12,469 bases of DNA. Origin: Actinomycetes bacterium. Its GTDB lineage: Bacteria; Actinomycetota; Actinomycetes; Actinomycetales; Cellulomonadaceae. The notes beneath the pieces were generated by a model. That model was given only the letters and a program-made list of their open reading frames with translations, had not been told where the DNA came from and did not search any database. The position numbers and the translations under genes were made by a program. Shown here in pieces: positions 6,242 through 12,469 of this stretch. The first letter of the stretch is position 1; every line of letters begins with the position of its first letter. Location of the stretch: the NCBI GenBank assembly GCA_023401045.1, contig JAEXEM010000046.1:1-12469 (forward strand), in the 5' to 3' direction.

Positions 6242-6637
6242 TCAGGCCGGGTCGGCGGGCCTGCCCTCGCCGCGCTCCTGCGCGCGCAGCTTCGCCTCCC
6301 AGTCGCGCAGCATCTGCTCGTGCAGCTCGTCGGAGCGGCGCTCCTCGGCGCGCCGGCGCTCCTCGGTGTCCGCCGTCTCGCTGAAGCGGCGGGGTCGCTC
6401 GTGCTCCGGGTAGCCGGAGGTGGCGGTCGAGGGCCACGGCACGGACGAGCGCGGCGCGCCCTGCGGACGTCCCGCGACGAGCCAGGCGACGCCGCCGGCG
6501 ATCGGCAGCACGACGATGAGGACGAGCCACCAGCCCTTCGAGATGTTCCGCACGCGGTCCTGGTCGGACTGGATGCAGTCGATGAGGCAGAAGACGAGCA
6601 GCGCGATCTCGACGACGAACGGCAGGACGCGCAGCAT
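6242..6637 (-). CDS. PLDc_N domain two-helix membrane protein
   Basis: A 131-aa small membrane protein. Residues 1-58 match the phospholipase D nuclease N-terminal (PLDc_N) domain: a helix at about 4-21 (PFVVEIALLVFCLIDCIQ), a loop with R30 and SKGWWL (33-38), a second helix at about 36-55, and the motif PIAGGVAWLVAGRP (45-58). No PLD catalytic HKD motif follows. Instead there is a charged helical tail (about 85-125) rich in Glu and Arg (TEERRRAEERRSDELHEQML), probably a cytoplasmic coiled coil. In cardiolipin synthases this domain precedes the enzyme; stand-alone forms are common in actinobacteria and their role is unknown. AGGAGA a few bases upstream of the ATG is a good ribosome binding site. 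TACGGT (6665-6670 on the minus strand) is a likely -10, giving the gene its own promoter. Confidence 0.9.
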   Translation of the reverse strand: MLRVLPFVVEIALLVFCLIDCIQSDQDRVRNISKGWWLVLIVVLPIAGGVAWLVAGRPQGAPRSSVPWPSTATSGYPEHERPRRFSETADTEERRRAEERRSDELHEQMLRDWEAKLRAQERGEGRPADPA

Positions 6638-6664
6638 GGGCTCTCCTCGGTAGGCGGCGGGGAA

Positions 6665-6709
6665 ACCGTAGCCACCCGCGCGCCTTCCCGGGGCGATTCC
6701 GGCAGGAAT
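6665..6709 (-). promoter_or_regulatory. Upstream region of the PLDc_N gene with a -10 and an operator-like dyad
   Basis: On the minus strand TACGGT (plus 6665-6670) fits a -10 located 27 nt before the ATG at 6637. Further upstream, ATTCC-GGCA-GGAAT at 6696-6709 is a perfect 5-bp dyad in a locally AT-richer patch, near where a -35 would sit. A regulatory role is only suggested. Confidence 0.35.
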
Positions 6710-6764
6710 GATCTGATCGCCTCACCGGCCGCGTGTGCGCCCCGTGATCTGGCTCGTCGACTGC

Positions 6765-6787
6765 CCGGCGCGACAGCGCGGCGCCGG
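6765..6787 (-). terminator. Possible terminator hairpin of the EEP-family gene
   Basis: CCGGCGC at 6765-6771 pairs with GCGCCGG at 6781-6787, a 7-bp perfect stem with a 9-nt loop. On the minus strand it starts 1 nt after the stop codon of the EEP gene (6789-6791). There is no T-tract. Confidence 0.4.
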
Positions 6788-6788
6788 C

Positions 6789-7574
6789 CTACCGACCGGG
6801 CAGGTCGACGTCGACGACGACGGGGAAGTGGTCCGAGGGGTAGGTGCCCTCGACGGTGGTGGTGACGACGAACGCGTCGCGCACCCGGACCCCGGACCCG
6901 TGCGCCACGAGGACGTGGTCGATCCGCCGGTCCATCTCCTTGGTGGCCTCCAGCGGCGCGAACGGCACCTCCCGGCTGAGCGTCACGGCCGCCGGGTCGC
7001 CGCCGCCGAGGGCGTACGCGTCGTCCGCGACGGCGAGCAGGGGCGCGAGCTCGGGCATGCCGGTGTCGGCGTTGAGGTCCGCGAGGAGGAACCGGGGGTG
7101 CGGGGCGTCGGTGAGCAGCTCGGCGAGCCGCCGCGTCTGGGCGAGGTGGTCGTCGGCGTACGCCGGCTCCCACTCCGTCGCGGCGACGAGGACGTCGAAC
7201 CGCCGGCCGTCCGGGTCGCTCAGGTGCGCCTCGAGCGCGACCGGGGCGACCTGACGGTGCGACACCGGCAGGACGTGCTCGCGGACGTCGAGCGGGGGTC
7301 GGCGGGTGACGAGCCCCAGCCCCATGCGGACCCCGCGCTGCTCGTCGTGCTCCGGCGGGTCCGGGACCGGTGGCAGCGACGGGCCGACGAAGGTCGCGTA
7401 CCCGCCGAGGTGCTCGGCGACGACGTCGGCCTGCGACCGCCCGTCGTGCTCCCAGCACTCCTGGAGCGCGAGCACGTCGGGCCGGACGTCGCTGAGCACG
7501 GCGAGCAGCGCGCGCTCGCGGGCTCGCCAGTCGGGCCGGAACCGCCACAGGACGTTCCACGTCGTGAGCCGCAT
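6789..7574 (-). CDS. Endonuclease/exonuclease/phosphatase (EEP) family hydrolase
   Basis: A 261-aa metal-dependent phosphodiesterase fold (DNase I/sphingomyelinase superfamily) without a signal peptide, so cytoplasmic. Motifs in order: TWNVLW with N7 (5-10), DVLALQE with the metal-binding E39 (33-39), DLNAD with D166 and N168 (166-170), RRIDHV with D219/H220 (216-221), and the terminal SDHFPV with D248/H249 (247-252). The strand that usually ends in a catalytic THL reads AATEWE (131-136), so E134 stands where His is usual. Substrate is not predictable; nucleic acid, phospholipid and nucleotide substrates all occur in the family. The ATG has no clear Shine-Dalgarno, but TAGCGT lies 6 nt upstream, suggesting a leaderless mRNA. 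It is divergent from the iron-uptake operon. Confidence 0.9.
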   Translation of the reverse strand: MRLTTWNVLWRFRPDWRARERALLAVLSDVRPDVLALQECWEHDGRSQADVVAEHLGGYATFVGPSLPPVPDPPEHDEQRGVRMGLGLVTRRPPLDVREHVLPVSHRQVAPVALEAHLSDPDGRRFDVLVAATEWEPAYADDHLAQTRRLAELLTDAPHPRFLLADLNADTGMPELAPLLAVADDAYALGGGDPAAVTLSREVPFAPLEATKEMDRRIDHVLVAHGSGVRVRDAFVVTTTVEGTYPSDHFPVVVDVDLPGR

Positions 7575-7586
7575 CCGGACACGCTA
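7575..7586 (-). promoter_or_regulatory. Putative -10 element for a leaderless EEP gene
   Basis: On the minus strand TAGCGT (plus 7581-7586) is followed by GTCCGG and then ATG. The hexamer fits TANNNT and the 6-nt spacing matches that at ppx and ndh. The -35 region is unremarkable. Confidence 0.5.
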
Positions 7587-7656
7587 GGACGGTGCCGGAC
7601 TGGCGGCACGTCGGCGGTGTGACGCGGCCCACGCGCCCGCGGGCGAGACGAGTGCG

Positions 7657-7683
7657 TGAGGTAAGGCTCACCTTTGTTAGCCT
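7657..7683 (+). promoter_or_regulatory. DtxR/IdeR-type iron box and -10 element of the siderophore uptake operon
   Basis: Positions 7657-7675 (TGAGGTAAGGCTCACCTTT) match the DtxR/IdeR consensus TWAGGTWAGSCTWACCTWA at 16 of 19 positions, with the dyad core AGGT/ACCT. TAGCCT at 7678-7683 is a likely -10, so the box covers the -35/spacer region and a bound iron-loaded repressor would block RNA polymerase. This predicts induction by iron starvation. Identity of the regulator (a DtxR/IdeR homologue elsewhere in the genome) is inferred. Confidence 0.88.
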
Positions 7684-7722
7684 CGCCTTCGTCCACCCCG
7701 GTCGACCTTCAGGAGCTCCCCC

Positions 7723-8682
7723 GTGCCCTCCCACCTGCGTACCGGCGCCCTCGCGCTCGTCGCCGCCCTCTCCCTCGCCGCCTGCTCCGCCGGCGCCGAG
7801 GCCGAGACCCCCGCCGCGAGCGAGACCCCGTCGGAGCCGACGACTGTCACCGTCGTGCACGCGCAGGGTGAGACCGAGGTGCCGTTCGCCCCGCAGACCG
7901 TCGTCACCTTCGACCTCGCGACGCTCGCGACGCTCGACGCCCTCGGCATCGAGGTCACCGGGGTCCCGAAGTCGAACCTGCCGGCCTCGCTGGAGAAGTT
8001 CGCCGGCGACGACTACACCGACGTCGGCACGCTCTTCGAGCCGGACTACGAGGCCGTCAACGCGCTGCAGCCCGACCTCGTCGTCGTCGCCGGCCGCTCC
8101 TCGGAGACGCTGCCGGAGCTCACGAAGATCGCCCCGACGATCGACCTGTCGAACGACTGGGCCGACTTCCGCGGCAGCGTCGTCGAGAACTCGCGCGTGC
8201 TCGGCGAGGTCTTCGGCGTCGAGGACGAGGTCGAGGAGATGGTCGCCACGCTCGACGCCTCGATCTCCGAGGTGAGCGCGGCCGCGGCCGACGGCGGCAA
8301 CGCCCTCGTCGTCATGACCTCCGGCGGCAAGGTGACCGCCTACGGTCCCGGCTCGCGCTTCGGGTTCCTCCACGACGACCTCGGTGTCGTCCCCGCCATC
8401 GAGGACGTCGAGGCCGCGACGCACGGCGAGGCCGTCTCCTTCGAGTTCCTCCAGCAGGCGAACCCCGAGTGGCTGTTCGTCCTCGACCGTGACGCCGTCA
8501 CCGGCGAGGAGTCGCAGCCCGCCGCGCAGGTGCTCGACAACGAGCTCGTCCGCTCGATCCCCGCGTGGCAGAAGGGTCAGGTCGTCTACCTCGACTCCGT
8601 CTCGTGGTACCTCGTCAACGGTGGTCTGCCGACGCTGCAGGCCATGACCGAGGAGGTCGCCTCCGCCCTCGGGGCGAAGTGA
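7723..8682 (+). CDS. Ferric siderophore ABC transporter substrate-binding lipoprotein (FatB/CeuE/YclQ type)
   Basis: A 319-aa class III binding protein that captures ferric siderophore at the cell surface. The signal peptide ends in the lipobox LAAC with C21 as the lipidated residue. A Glu/Thr/Pro-rich linker (22-41) precedes the fold. Family signatures: VVTFDLATLATLDALGI (60-76), PDLVVVAGRSS (117-127), GPGSRFGFLHDDLG (208-221), HGEAVSFEFL (234-243) and SWYLVNGGLPTL (294-305). R125, R212 and R256 have the spacing of the three arginines recalled for CeuE that bind catecholates (118, 205, 249). H234 and Y296 lie at or next to the positions of its iron-ligand His227 and Tyr288. A catecholate-type siderophore is therefore likely. 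The GTG start follows AGGAG (7711-7715) at 7 nt. The stop overlaps the first permease gene (GTGA). Confidence 0.95.
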   Translation: MPSHLRTGALALVAALSLAACSAGAEAETPAASETPSEPTTVTVVHAQGETEVPFAPQTVVTFDLATLATLDALGIEVTGVPKSNLPASLEKFAGDDYTDVGTLFEPDYEAVNALQPDLVVVAGRSSETLPELTKIAPTIDLSNDWADFRGSVVENSRVLGEVFGVEDEVEEMVATLDASISEVSAAAADGGNALVVMTSGGKVTAYGPGSRFGFLHDDLGVVPAIEDVEAATHGEAVSFEFLQQANPEWLFVLDRDAVTGEESQPAAQVLDNELVRSIPAWQKGQVVYLDSVSWYLVNGGLPTLQAMTEEVASALGAK

Positions 8683-9683
8683 CCCTCGCGTCACCCCGCG
8701 CGGCCGCGACGGGCACCCACCGGGTGCTCGTCGCGGTCGCCGTCGCGCTCCCGCTCCTCGCGCTCGTCAGCCTCGTCGTCGGGGTCGCCGACGTGACGCC
8801 GGGCGCCTTGCTCACCCTCGACCCCGAGGCGTGGCGGCTCGTCGCCGTCAGCCGCCTGCCGCGCACCCTCGCGGTCGTCATCTCCGGGGCCGCGATGGCC
8901 GTCGCCGGGACGATCATGCAGATGATCGCCCGCAACCGGTTCGCCGAGCCGTCGACGACGGGCACGGTCGAGTTCGCCGTCCTCGGGATGCTCGTCGTGA
9001 CGATCGTCGCGCCCGGGCTGCCGATCGCCGGCCGGCTGCTCGCCGCCACCGGGTTCGCCCTCGCGGGCACCGCGCTGTTCCTCGCGATCCTGCGACGCGT
9101 GCCGCTGCGCTCGCCGCTCGTCGTGCCGCTCGTCGGCATCGTCCTCGGTGGGGTCGTCTCCGCGGTGGCGACGTTCATCGCCTACCGCACCGACCTGCTG
9201 CAGTCCCTCGCCGCGTGGTCCACCGGGGACTTCTCCGGGATGCTGCGCGGCCGCTACGAGACGCTGTGGCTCGCCGCGGCCCTCGGCGTCGTCGCGTACG
9301 TCGTCGCCGACCGCTTCACCGTCGCCGGGATGGGGGAGGCGTTCAGCACGAACCTCGGGCTCAACCACCGGCGGACCGTCACCCTCGGGCTCGTCGTCGT
9401 CTCGGTCGTGTCCGCGGTCGTCGTCGTCACCGTCGGCGTCGTGCCGTTCCTCGGGCTCGTCGTGCCCAACCTCGTGAGCATGCTCCACGGCGACGACGTG
9501 CGCCGTGCGCTGCCGTGGGTCGCGACGCTCGGCGCCGGGCTCGTGCTCGCCTGCGACCTGCTCGGGCGCGTCGTGCGGTACCCGTACGAGGTGCCGGTCG
9601 GCGTCGTCGTCGGCGTCGTCGGCTCCGTCCTCTTCCTGTGGCTGCTGCTGCGGCAGGACACCGGAGGTCACCGTGCCGGCTGA
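8679..9683 (+). CDS. FecCD-family siderophore ABC permease, first subunit (FatD/YclN-like)
   Basis: A 334-aa polytopic inner-membrane protein that forms half of the channel for the ferric siderophore. Features: first helix at about 15-36, the family motif SRLPRTLAVVISGAAMAVAG near 57-76, and FAEPSTTGTVEFAVLG. Near the C-terminus come VPFLGLVVPNLVSM followed by HGDDVRR (the cytoplasmic coupling helix that meets the ATPase), and YEVPVGVVVGVVGSVLFLWL, all typical of FecCD. The GTG start at 8679 overlaps the TGA of the binding-protein gene as GTGA, which indicates translational coupling; starts further upstream would lie in the previous gene. Pairing with a second, different FecCD subunit is as in FatCD/YclNO systems. 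Confidence 0.95.
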   Translation: MTLASPRAAATGTHRVLVAVAVALPLLALVSLVVGVADVTPGALLTLDPEAWRLVAVSRLPRTLAVVISGAAMAVAGTIMQMIARNRFAEPSTTGTVEFAVLGMLVVTIVAPGLPIAGRLLAATGFALAGTALFLAILRRVPLRSPLVVPLVGIVLGGVVSAVATFIAYRTDLLQSLAAWSTGDFSGMLRGRYETLWLAAALGVVAYVVADRFTVAGMGEAFSTNLGLNHRRTVTLGLVVVSVVSAVVVVTVGVVPFLGLVVPNLVSMLHGDDVRRALPWVATLGAGLVLACDLLGRVVRYPYEVPVGVVVGVVGSVLFLWLLLRQDTGGHRAG

Positions 9684-10683
9684 GGTCGCTGCCCAGGCCA
9701 CGTCCGTCCTGCCCACCGAGGACGCCCGCACCGCCGCGCACCCGGGACGTGTGCTGCTCGTCCTCGCGCTGCTCGTCGTCGCGGCCGCGGTGGCGTTCCT
9801 CGTCGTCGGGGCGCAGGGCTCGTGGGAGTTCGTCCTGCCGTTCCGCGGCCGCAAGCTCGCCGGGCTCGTCGTCGTCGGTACCGCGGTCGCCGTCTCGACC
9901 GTCCTCTTCCACACCGTCACCGCGAACCGCATCCTCACGCCGTCGCTGCTCGGCATGGACGCGATGTTCTCCATGGTCCAGACGGTGCTCGTCTTCGCCC
10001 TCGGCGGGGCCGCGCTCGCGGCCGTCGACGCACGGCTGCTGTTCGGCGGGCAGGTCGTCGTCATGGTCGGCTGCGCGGTCGCGCTGTTCGGGTGGCTGTT
10101 CACCGGGGCGCGGCGCTCGCTGCACCTGCTGCTGCTCGTCGGCGTCGTCCTCGGCACGCTGCTGCGCTCGGGCACGGCGATGCTCCAGCGGATCATGGAC
10201 CCCAACGAGTTCGCCGTCCTCACCAACCGGCTCTTCGCGTCCTTCAACGCGGTCGACGCCGAGCTGCTCGCCGTCACCGCCGTCCTCGTCGCCGCCGGGT
10301 GCGCGGTCGCGTGGCACCGCCGGCACGAGCTCGACGTCCTCGCGCTCGGCGCCGAGGCCGCGACCGGGCTCGGCGTGCCGCACCGGCGGGCCGTCACGCG
10401 CGTGCTCGTCGTCGTCGCGGTGCTCGTCTCGGCGTCCACGGCGCTCGTCGGGCCCGTGACGTTCCTCGGGCTGCTCGTCGCCAACGTCGCGTACGTCCTG
10501 CTGCGGACCCACGAGCACCGCCGGCTGCTGCCCGGCGCCGCGCTCGTGTCCGTGCTGTTCCTCGTCGCCGGTCAGGTCGTCCTCGAGCACGTGCTCGGGT
10601 TCGACACCACCCTCGGCGTCGTCATCGAGCTCGTGGGAGGCATCGTGTTCATCGTCCTGCTGGTGCGGGGGGTCGCCCGGTGA
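9673..10683 (+). CDS. FecCD-family siderophore ABC permease, second subunit (FatC/YclO-like)
   Basis: A 336-aa polytopic membrane protein, partner of the first permease in the heterodimeric channel. Features: an N-terminal tail of about 25 residues, then a first helix (about 26-46), FRGRKLAGLVVVGTAVAVST near 57-76, TVTANRILTPSLLGMDAMF (81-99; characteristic of the FatC/YclO branch), TFLGLLVANVAYVLL near the C-terminus as the coupling region, and a last pair of helices. The GTG start at 9673 has a strong GGAGG at 9663-9667 with 5 nt spacing and overlaps the previous gene by 11 nt. Coupling-helix residues TFLGLLVAN differ from VPFLGLVVPN in the partner, so the two subunits are distinct rather than a recent duplication. 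Confidence 0.95.
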   Translation: MPAEVAAQATSVLPTEDARTAAHPGRVLLVLALLVVAAAVAFLVVGAQGSWEFVLPFRGRKLAGLVVVGTAVAVSTVLFHTVTANRILTPSLLGMDAMFSMVQTVLVFALGGAALAAVDARLLFGGQVVVMVGCAVALFGWLFTGARRSLHLLLLVGVVLGTLLRSGTAMLQRIMDPNEFAVLTNRLFASFNAVDAELLAVTAVLVAAGCAVAWHRRHELDVLALGAEAATGLGVPHRRAVTRVLVVVAVLVSASTALVGPVTFLGLLVANVAYVLLRTHEHRRLLPGAALVSVLFLVAGQVVLEHVLGFDTTLGVVIELVGGIVFIVLLVRGVAR

Positions 10684-11438
10684 TCGAGGTCCGCAACGTC
10701 ACCAAGCGCTACGGTGCGACGACGGTCGTCGACGACGTCTCGCTCGACGTCCCCGGCGGCGGGCTCGTCGCCCTCATCGGCCCCAACGGCGCCGGCAAGT
10801 CGACCCTGCTGTCGATGATGTCCCGGCTGCTGGTCCCCGACGCCGGGCAGGTGCTCGTCGACGGGCTCGACGTGCGCACGACCCCGTCCGACGTGCTCGC
10901 CCGGCGGCTGGCGATCCTCCGCCAGGACGCGCACGTCGGCTCCCGGCTCACCGTGCGCGACCTCGTGACGTTCGGCCGCTACCCGTACTCCAAGGGCCGG
11001 TACACCGTCGAGGACCGTGCGCACGTCGAGCGGGCGCTCGACTTCCTCGACCTGCAGCCGTACGCGCACCGCTTCCTCGGCGAGCTGTCCGGAGGGCAGC
11101 GGCAGCGCGCGTTCGTCGCCATGGTGCTGTGCCAGGACACCGCCCACGTGCTGCTCGACGAGCCGCTCAACAACCTCGACATGCGCCACGCGGTGGCGAT
11201 GATGCGGCTGCTGCGGCGTGCCACCGACGAGCTCGGCACGACGACCGTCGTCGTCCTGCACGACATCAACGTGGCGTCCTGCTGGGCGGACCGGATCGTC
11301 GCCATGAAGGACGGCCGGGTCGCGTACGACGGGCCGCCCGAGGAGGTCGTGCGCACCGAGGTGCTGTCCGACGTCTACGACCTCGACGTCGCGGTGCACG
11401 AGCTCGACGGGCAGCGCATCGGCACGTACTACCGCTGA
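10680..11438 (+). CDS. Siderophore ABC transporter ATP-binding protein (YclP/FepC-like)
   Basis: A 252-aa ATPase that powers ferric siderophore import. All motifs are intact: Walker A GPNGAGKST (34-42), Q-loop RQD with Q82, signature LSGGQRQR (136-143), Walker B VLLDEP (157-162; D160, E161), D-loop NNLD (164-167) and switch H194 in VLHDIN. AHVGSRLTVRDLVTFGRYPYS and ALDFLDLQ are typical of the iron-siderophore subfamily. The GTG start at 10680 overlaps the permease stop as GTGA, so it is the fourth coupled gene of the operon. The 3' end overlaps the convergent YCII gene by 10 nt, and no terminator hairpin is seen between them. Confidence 0.96.
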   Translation: MIEVRNVTKRYGATTVVDDVSLDVPGGGLVALIGPNGAGKSTLLSMMSRLLVPDAGQVLVDGLDVRTTPSDVLARRLAILRQDAHVGSRLTVRDLVTFGRYPYSKGRYTVEDRAHVERALDFLDLQPYAHRFLGELSGGQRQRAFVAMVLCQDTAHVLLDEPLNNLDMRHAVAMMRLLRRATDELGTTTVVVLHDINVASCWADRIVAMKDGRVAYDGPPEEVVRTEVLSDVYDLDVAVHELDGQRIGTYYR

Positions 11439-11884
11439 GCCGCGTCCGGCCCGGGGGTGGTGGTCAGCCAGGCGGCCATCTCGTCGGCGTCGCCCGGCGC
11501 CCGGCCGACGACCCGCCGGACCGTCACCGGCTGCCGCAGCGGCACCCCGCCGCGCCCCGGCACCGCCGAGACGCGGGCCGCGATCTCCAGCGCGCGCTCC
11601 TCGGACGCGACGTCGACGACCTGGAAGCCGGCGACCCACTCGGCGTACTCCGCGAACGGGCCCTCGCTCACGGTCGTGCCGGCGCGGCCGTCCGAGCGCA
11701 CGACCCGGCCGAGGTCCGGTCCGTCGAGCACGACGGTGCCGACGAGCTCCCCGCTCGCGGCCAGCTCGGCGTTGAGCGCGCCGTAGTGGTCGAGGTGGGC
11801 CTGCACGTCCTGCGGGTCCCACGCGGTCATCGGGGTCGGGTCGTCGCCGGGCTGGAAGTCGACGACGAGCAGGTAGCGGGGCAT
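11429..11884 (-). CDS. YCII-domain (DGPF-type) protein
   Basis: A 151-aa ferredoxin-like alpha/beta barrel protein. The N-terminal strand MPRYLLVVDF (1-10), H33 in the first helix region, GPDLGRVVRSDGRAGTTVSE (55-74), the DGPF-like motif SEGPFAEYAEWVAGFQVVDV (73-92) and EERALEIAARV (95-105) fit YCII/DGPF proteins. These are often annotated as sigma-factor-associated or dehydratase-like, but their chemistry is mostly unknown. Here no ECF sigma factor gene is adjacent. The ATG at 11884 is preceded by GGAGA on the minus strand and begins the family domain exactly; the frame stays open further upstream but without family character. It is co-directional with the siderophore-interacting protein gene 110 bp upstream. 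The stop TAG overlaps the convergent ATPase gene. Confidence 0.93.
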   Translation of the reverse strand: MPRYLLVVDFQPGDDPTPMTAWDPQDVQAHLDHYGALNAELAASGELVGTVVLDGPDLGRVVRSDGRAGTTVSEGPFAEYAEWVAGFQVVDVASEERALEIAARVSAVPGRGGVPLRQPVTVRRVVGRAPGDADEMAAWLTTTPGPDAAQR

Positions 11885-11904
11885 GGTGGTCTCCGTCCGT
11901 CGGG

Positions 11905-11919
11905 GTGCCGGTGCGGCAC
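11905..11919. repeat. Inverted repeat upstream of the YCII gene
   Basis: GTGCCG-GTG-CGGCAC is a perfect 6-bp dyad with 3-nt centre. It lies 20 nt upstream of the YCII start codon and 75 nt after the end of the siderophore-interacting protein gene. It could be a weak terminator or an operator. No DtxR-like box was seen in 11885-11993. Confidence 0.3.
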
Positions 11920-11993
11920 GTCTCGATGACGGCCGGCTACCCCCGGTTTCGACCTTGCCCCGCGCTCGCCGGCCCGGTCCAGCCCAGGCCTGC

Positions 11994-12469
11994 TCAGTCC
12001 AGCCCTGCGGCGGCCTCCGCCGCCTCGATGCGCTGGTTCCACTCGCGCTTGCCCGCTCGCCAGCCCTCGTCGTCGGCGCCCAGGCGCCAGTAGCCCGAGA
12101 TCGACAGGTCCTCACGGGCGACGCGGTGCTCGACGCGCAGGTGGGCGCGCAGGTCCTTGACGGCACCGGCCTCGCCGTGGACGAAGGCGCACACCCGACC
12201 CTCCGGCCAGGGCCAGGAGCGGACGGCGTCGACGAGGGTCGAGCCGGCGGGGGCGTCGCCGTGGTGCAGCCAACGGACCTCGACGCCCGCGGGCGCGTCG
12301 AGCGGGATCTCGTCCTGCGGGCCGTGGACCTCGACGAACGCGGCGCCGACCGCGTCCCGGGGCAGGCGCTCGAGCCCGACCGCGACCGCGGGCAGCGCGC
12401 TCGCGTCGCCGACGAGCAGGTGGACGTCGGCCTCCGGGTCCGGGGACCAGGCGCCGCCCGGACCGTAGA
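11994..12469 (-). CDS. Siderophore-interacting protein (FAD-dependent ferric-siderophore reductase), C-terminal part
   Basis: The gene runs off the right edge; only the last 157 codons are present, to TGA at 11994-11996. The visible part is the C-terminal NAD(P)H-binding domain of the SIP family (ViuB/FscN-like): a short stretch PEADVHLLVGDASALPAV with the conserved GD-S/T-ALPA motif, FVEVHGPQDEIPL, WLHHGDAPAG, then RVCAFVHGEAGAVKDLRAHL (the conserved W/FVxGEA-xx-x-LR segment), followed by LSISGYWRLGADDEGW and a C-terminal Glu/Arg helix. Such enzymes reduce ferric iron in the cytoplasm to release it from the siderophore. This agrees with the nearby catecholate-type uptake operon, though the gene is on the opposite strand and its promoter is outside the window. 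An ATG at 12194 is internal and not the start. Confidence 0.94.
   Translation of the reverse strand, partial: YGPGGAWSPDPEADVHLLVGDASALPAVAVGLERLPRDAVGAAFVEVHGPQDEIPLDAPAGVEVRWLHHGDAPAGSTLVDAVRSWPWPEGRVCAFVHGEAGAVKDLRAHLRVEHRVAREDLSISGYWRLGADDEGWRAGKREWNQRIEAAEAAAGLD

Noticed and set aside
6130..8694. 854-codon minus-strand open frame
   Set aside because: It runs antisense through the tRNA, the intergenic iron box and the binding-protein gene, and in another frame over two real minus-strand genes; the translation is low-complexity.
8691..10484. 597-codon minus-strand open frame opposite the permease genes
   Set aside because: Antisense to two clear FecCD permeases; Thr/Ser/Arg/Asp-rich without domain features.
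12157..12469. Plus-strand open frame at the right edge
   Set aside because: It is antisense to the clearly recognisable siderophore-interacting protein and has Ser/Thr/Ala/Pro-rich shadow composition.
1..12469. CRISPR array, insertion sequence or toxin-antitoxin/defence genes
   Set aside because: No spaced direct repeats, transposase motifs, terminal inverted repeats or defence-type domains were seen on either strand.

Overview
The window is chromosomal DNA from a high-GC actinobacterium. By eye G+C is about three quarters, many starts are GTG, -10 elements follow the actinobacterial TANNNT pattern, and the gene set suggests Micrococcales, perhaps a Cellulomonas-like organism (an inference from gene style, not a database match). 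No transposase, phage gene, CRISPR array or clear sign of recent transfer was seen.

Left part (1-4341, plus strand): a short Ppx/GppA-type exopolyphosphatase; a PadR repressor translationally coupled (ATGA overlap) to a HAAS-domain membrane protein; and a CNNM/CBS/CorC 'hemolysin family' membrane protein. A palindrome fills the -35/-10 spacer in front of padR, suggesting autoregulation. A 19-bp tandem repeat and a 9-bp-stem hairpin separate the HAAS gene from the CNNM gene.

Middle part (4435-7574): a type II NADH dehydrogenase-like flavoprotein ending in a 16-bp perfect terminator stem; a tRNA with a UAA anticodon but a short, class I variable loop; then two minus-strand genes, a two-helix PLDc_N stub protein and an EEP-superfamily phosphodiesterase.

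Right part (7657-12469): an iron-acquisition locus. A DtxR/IdeR-type iron box lies before a four-gene operon with start/stop overlaps: lipoprotein siderophore-binding protein, two FecCD permeases and an ATPase (FatB/YclNOPQ type). Binding-protein residues R125, R212, R256, H234 and Y296 match, by position, the catecholate- and iron-binding residues recalled for Campylobacter CeuE. Convergent to the operon lie a YCII-domain protein and the 3' part of a siderophore-interacting ferric reductase, which could release iron from the imported complex in the cytoplasm.

Most of the window is ordinary actinobacterial housekeeping. The points most worth checking are the class I UAA tRNA, the conserved iron-ligand residues, and the PadR operator/HAAS pair. 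No clearly new multi-gene system was found.
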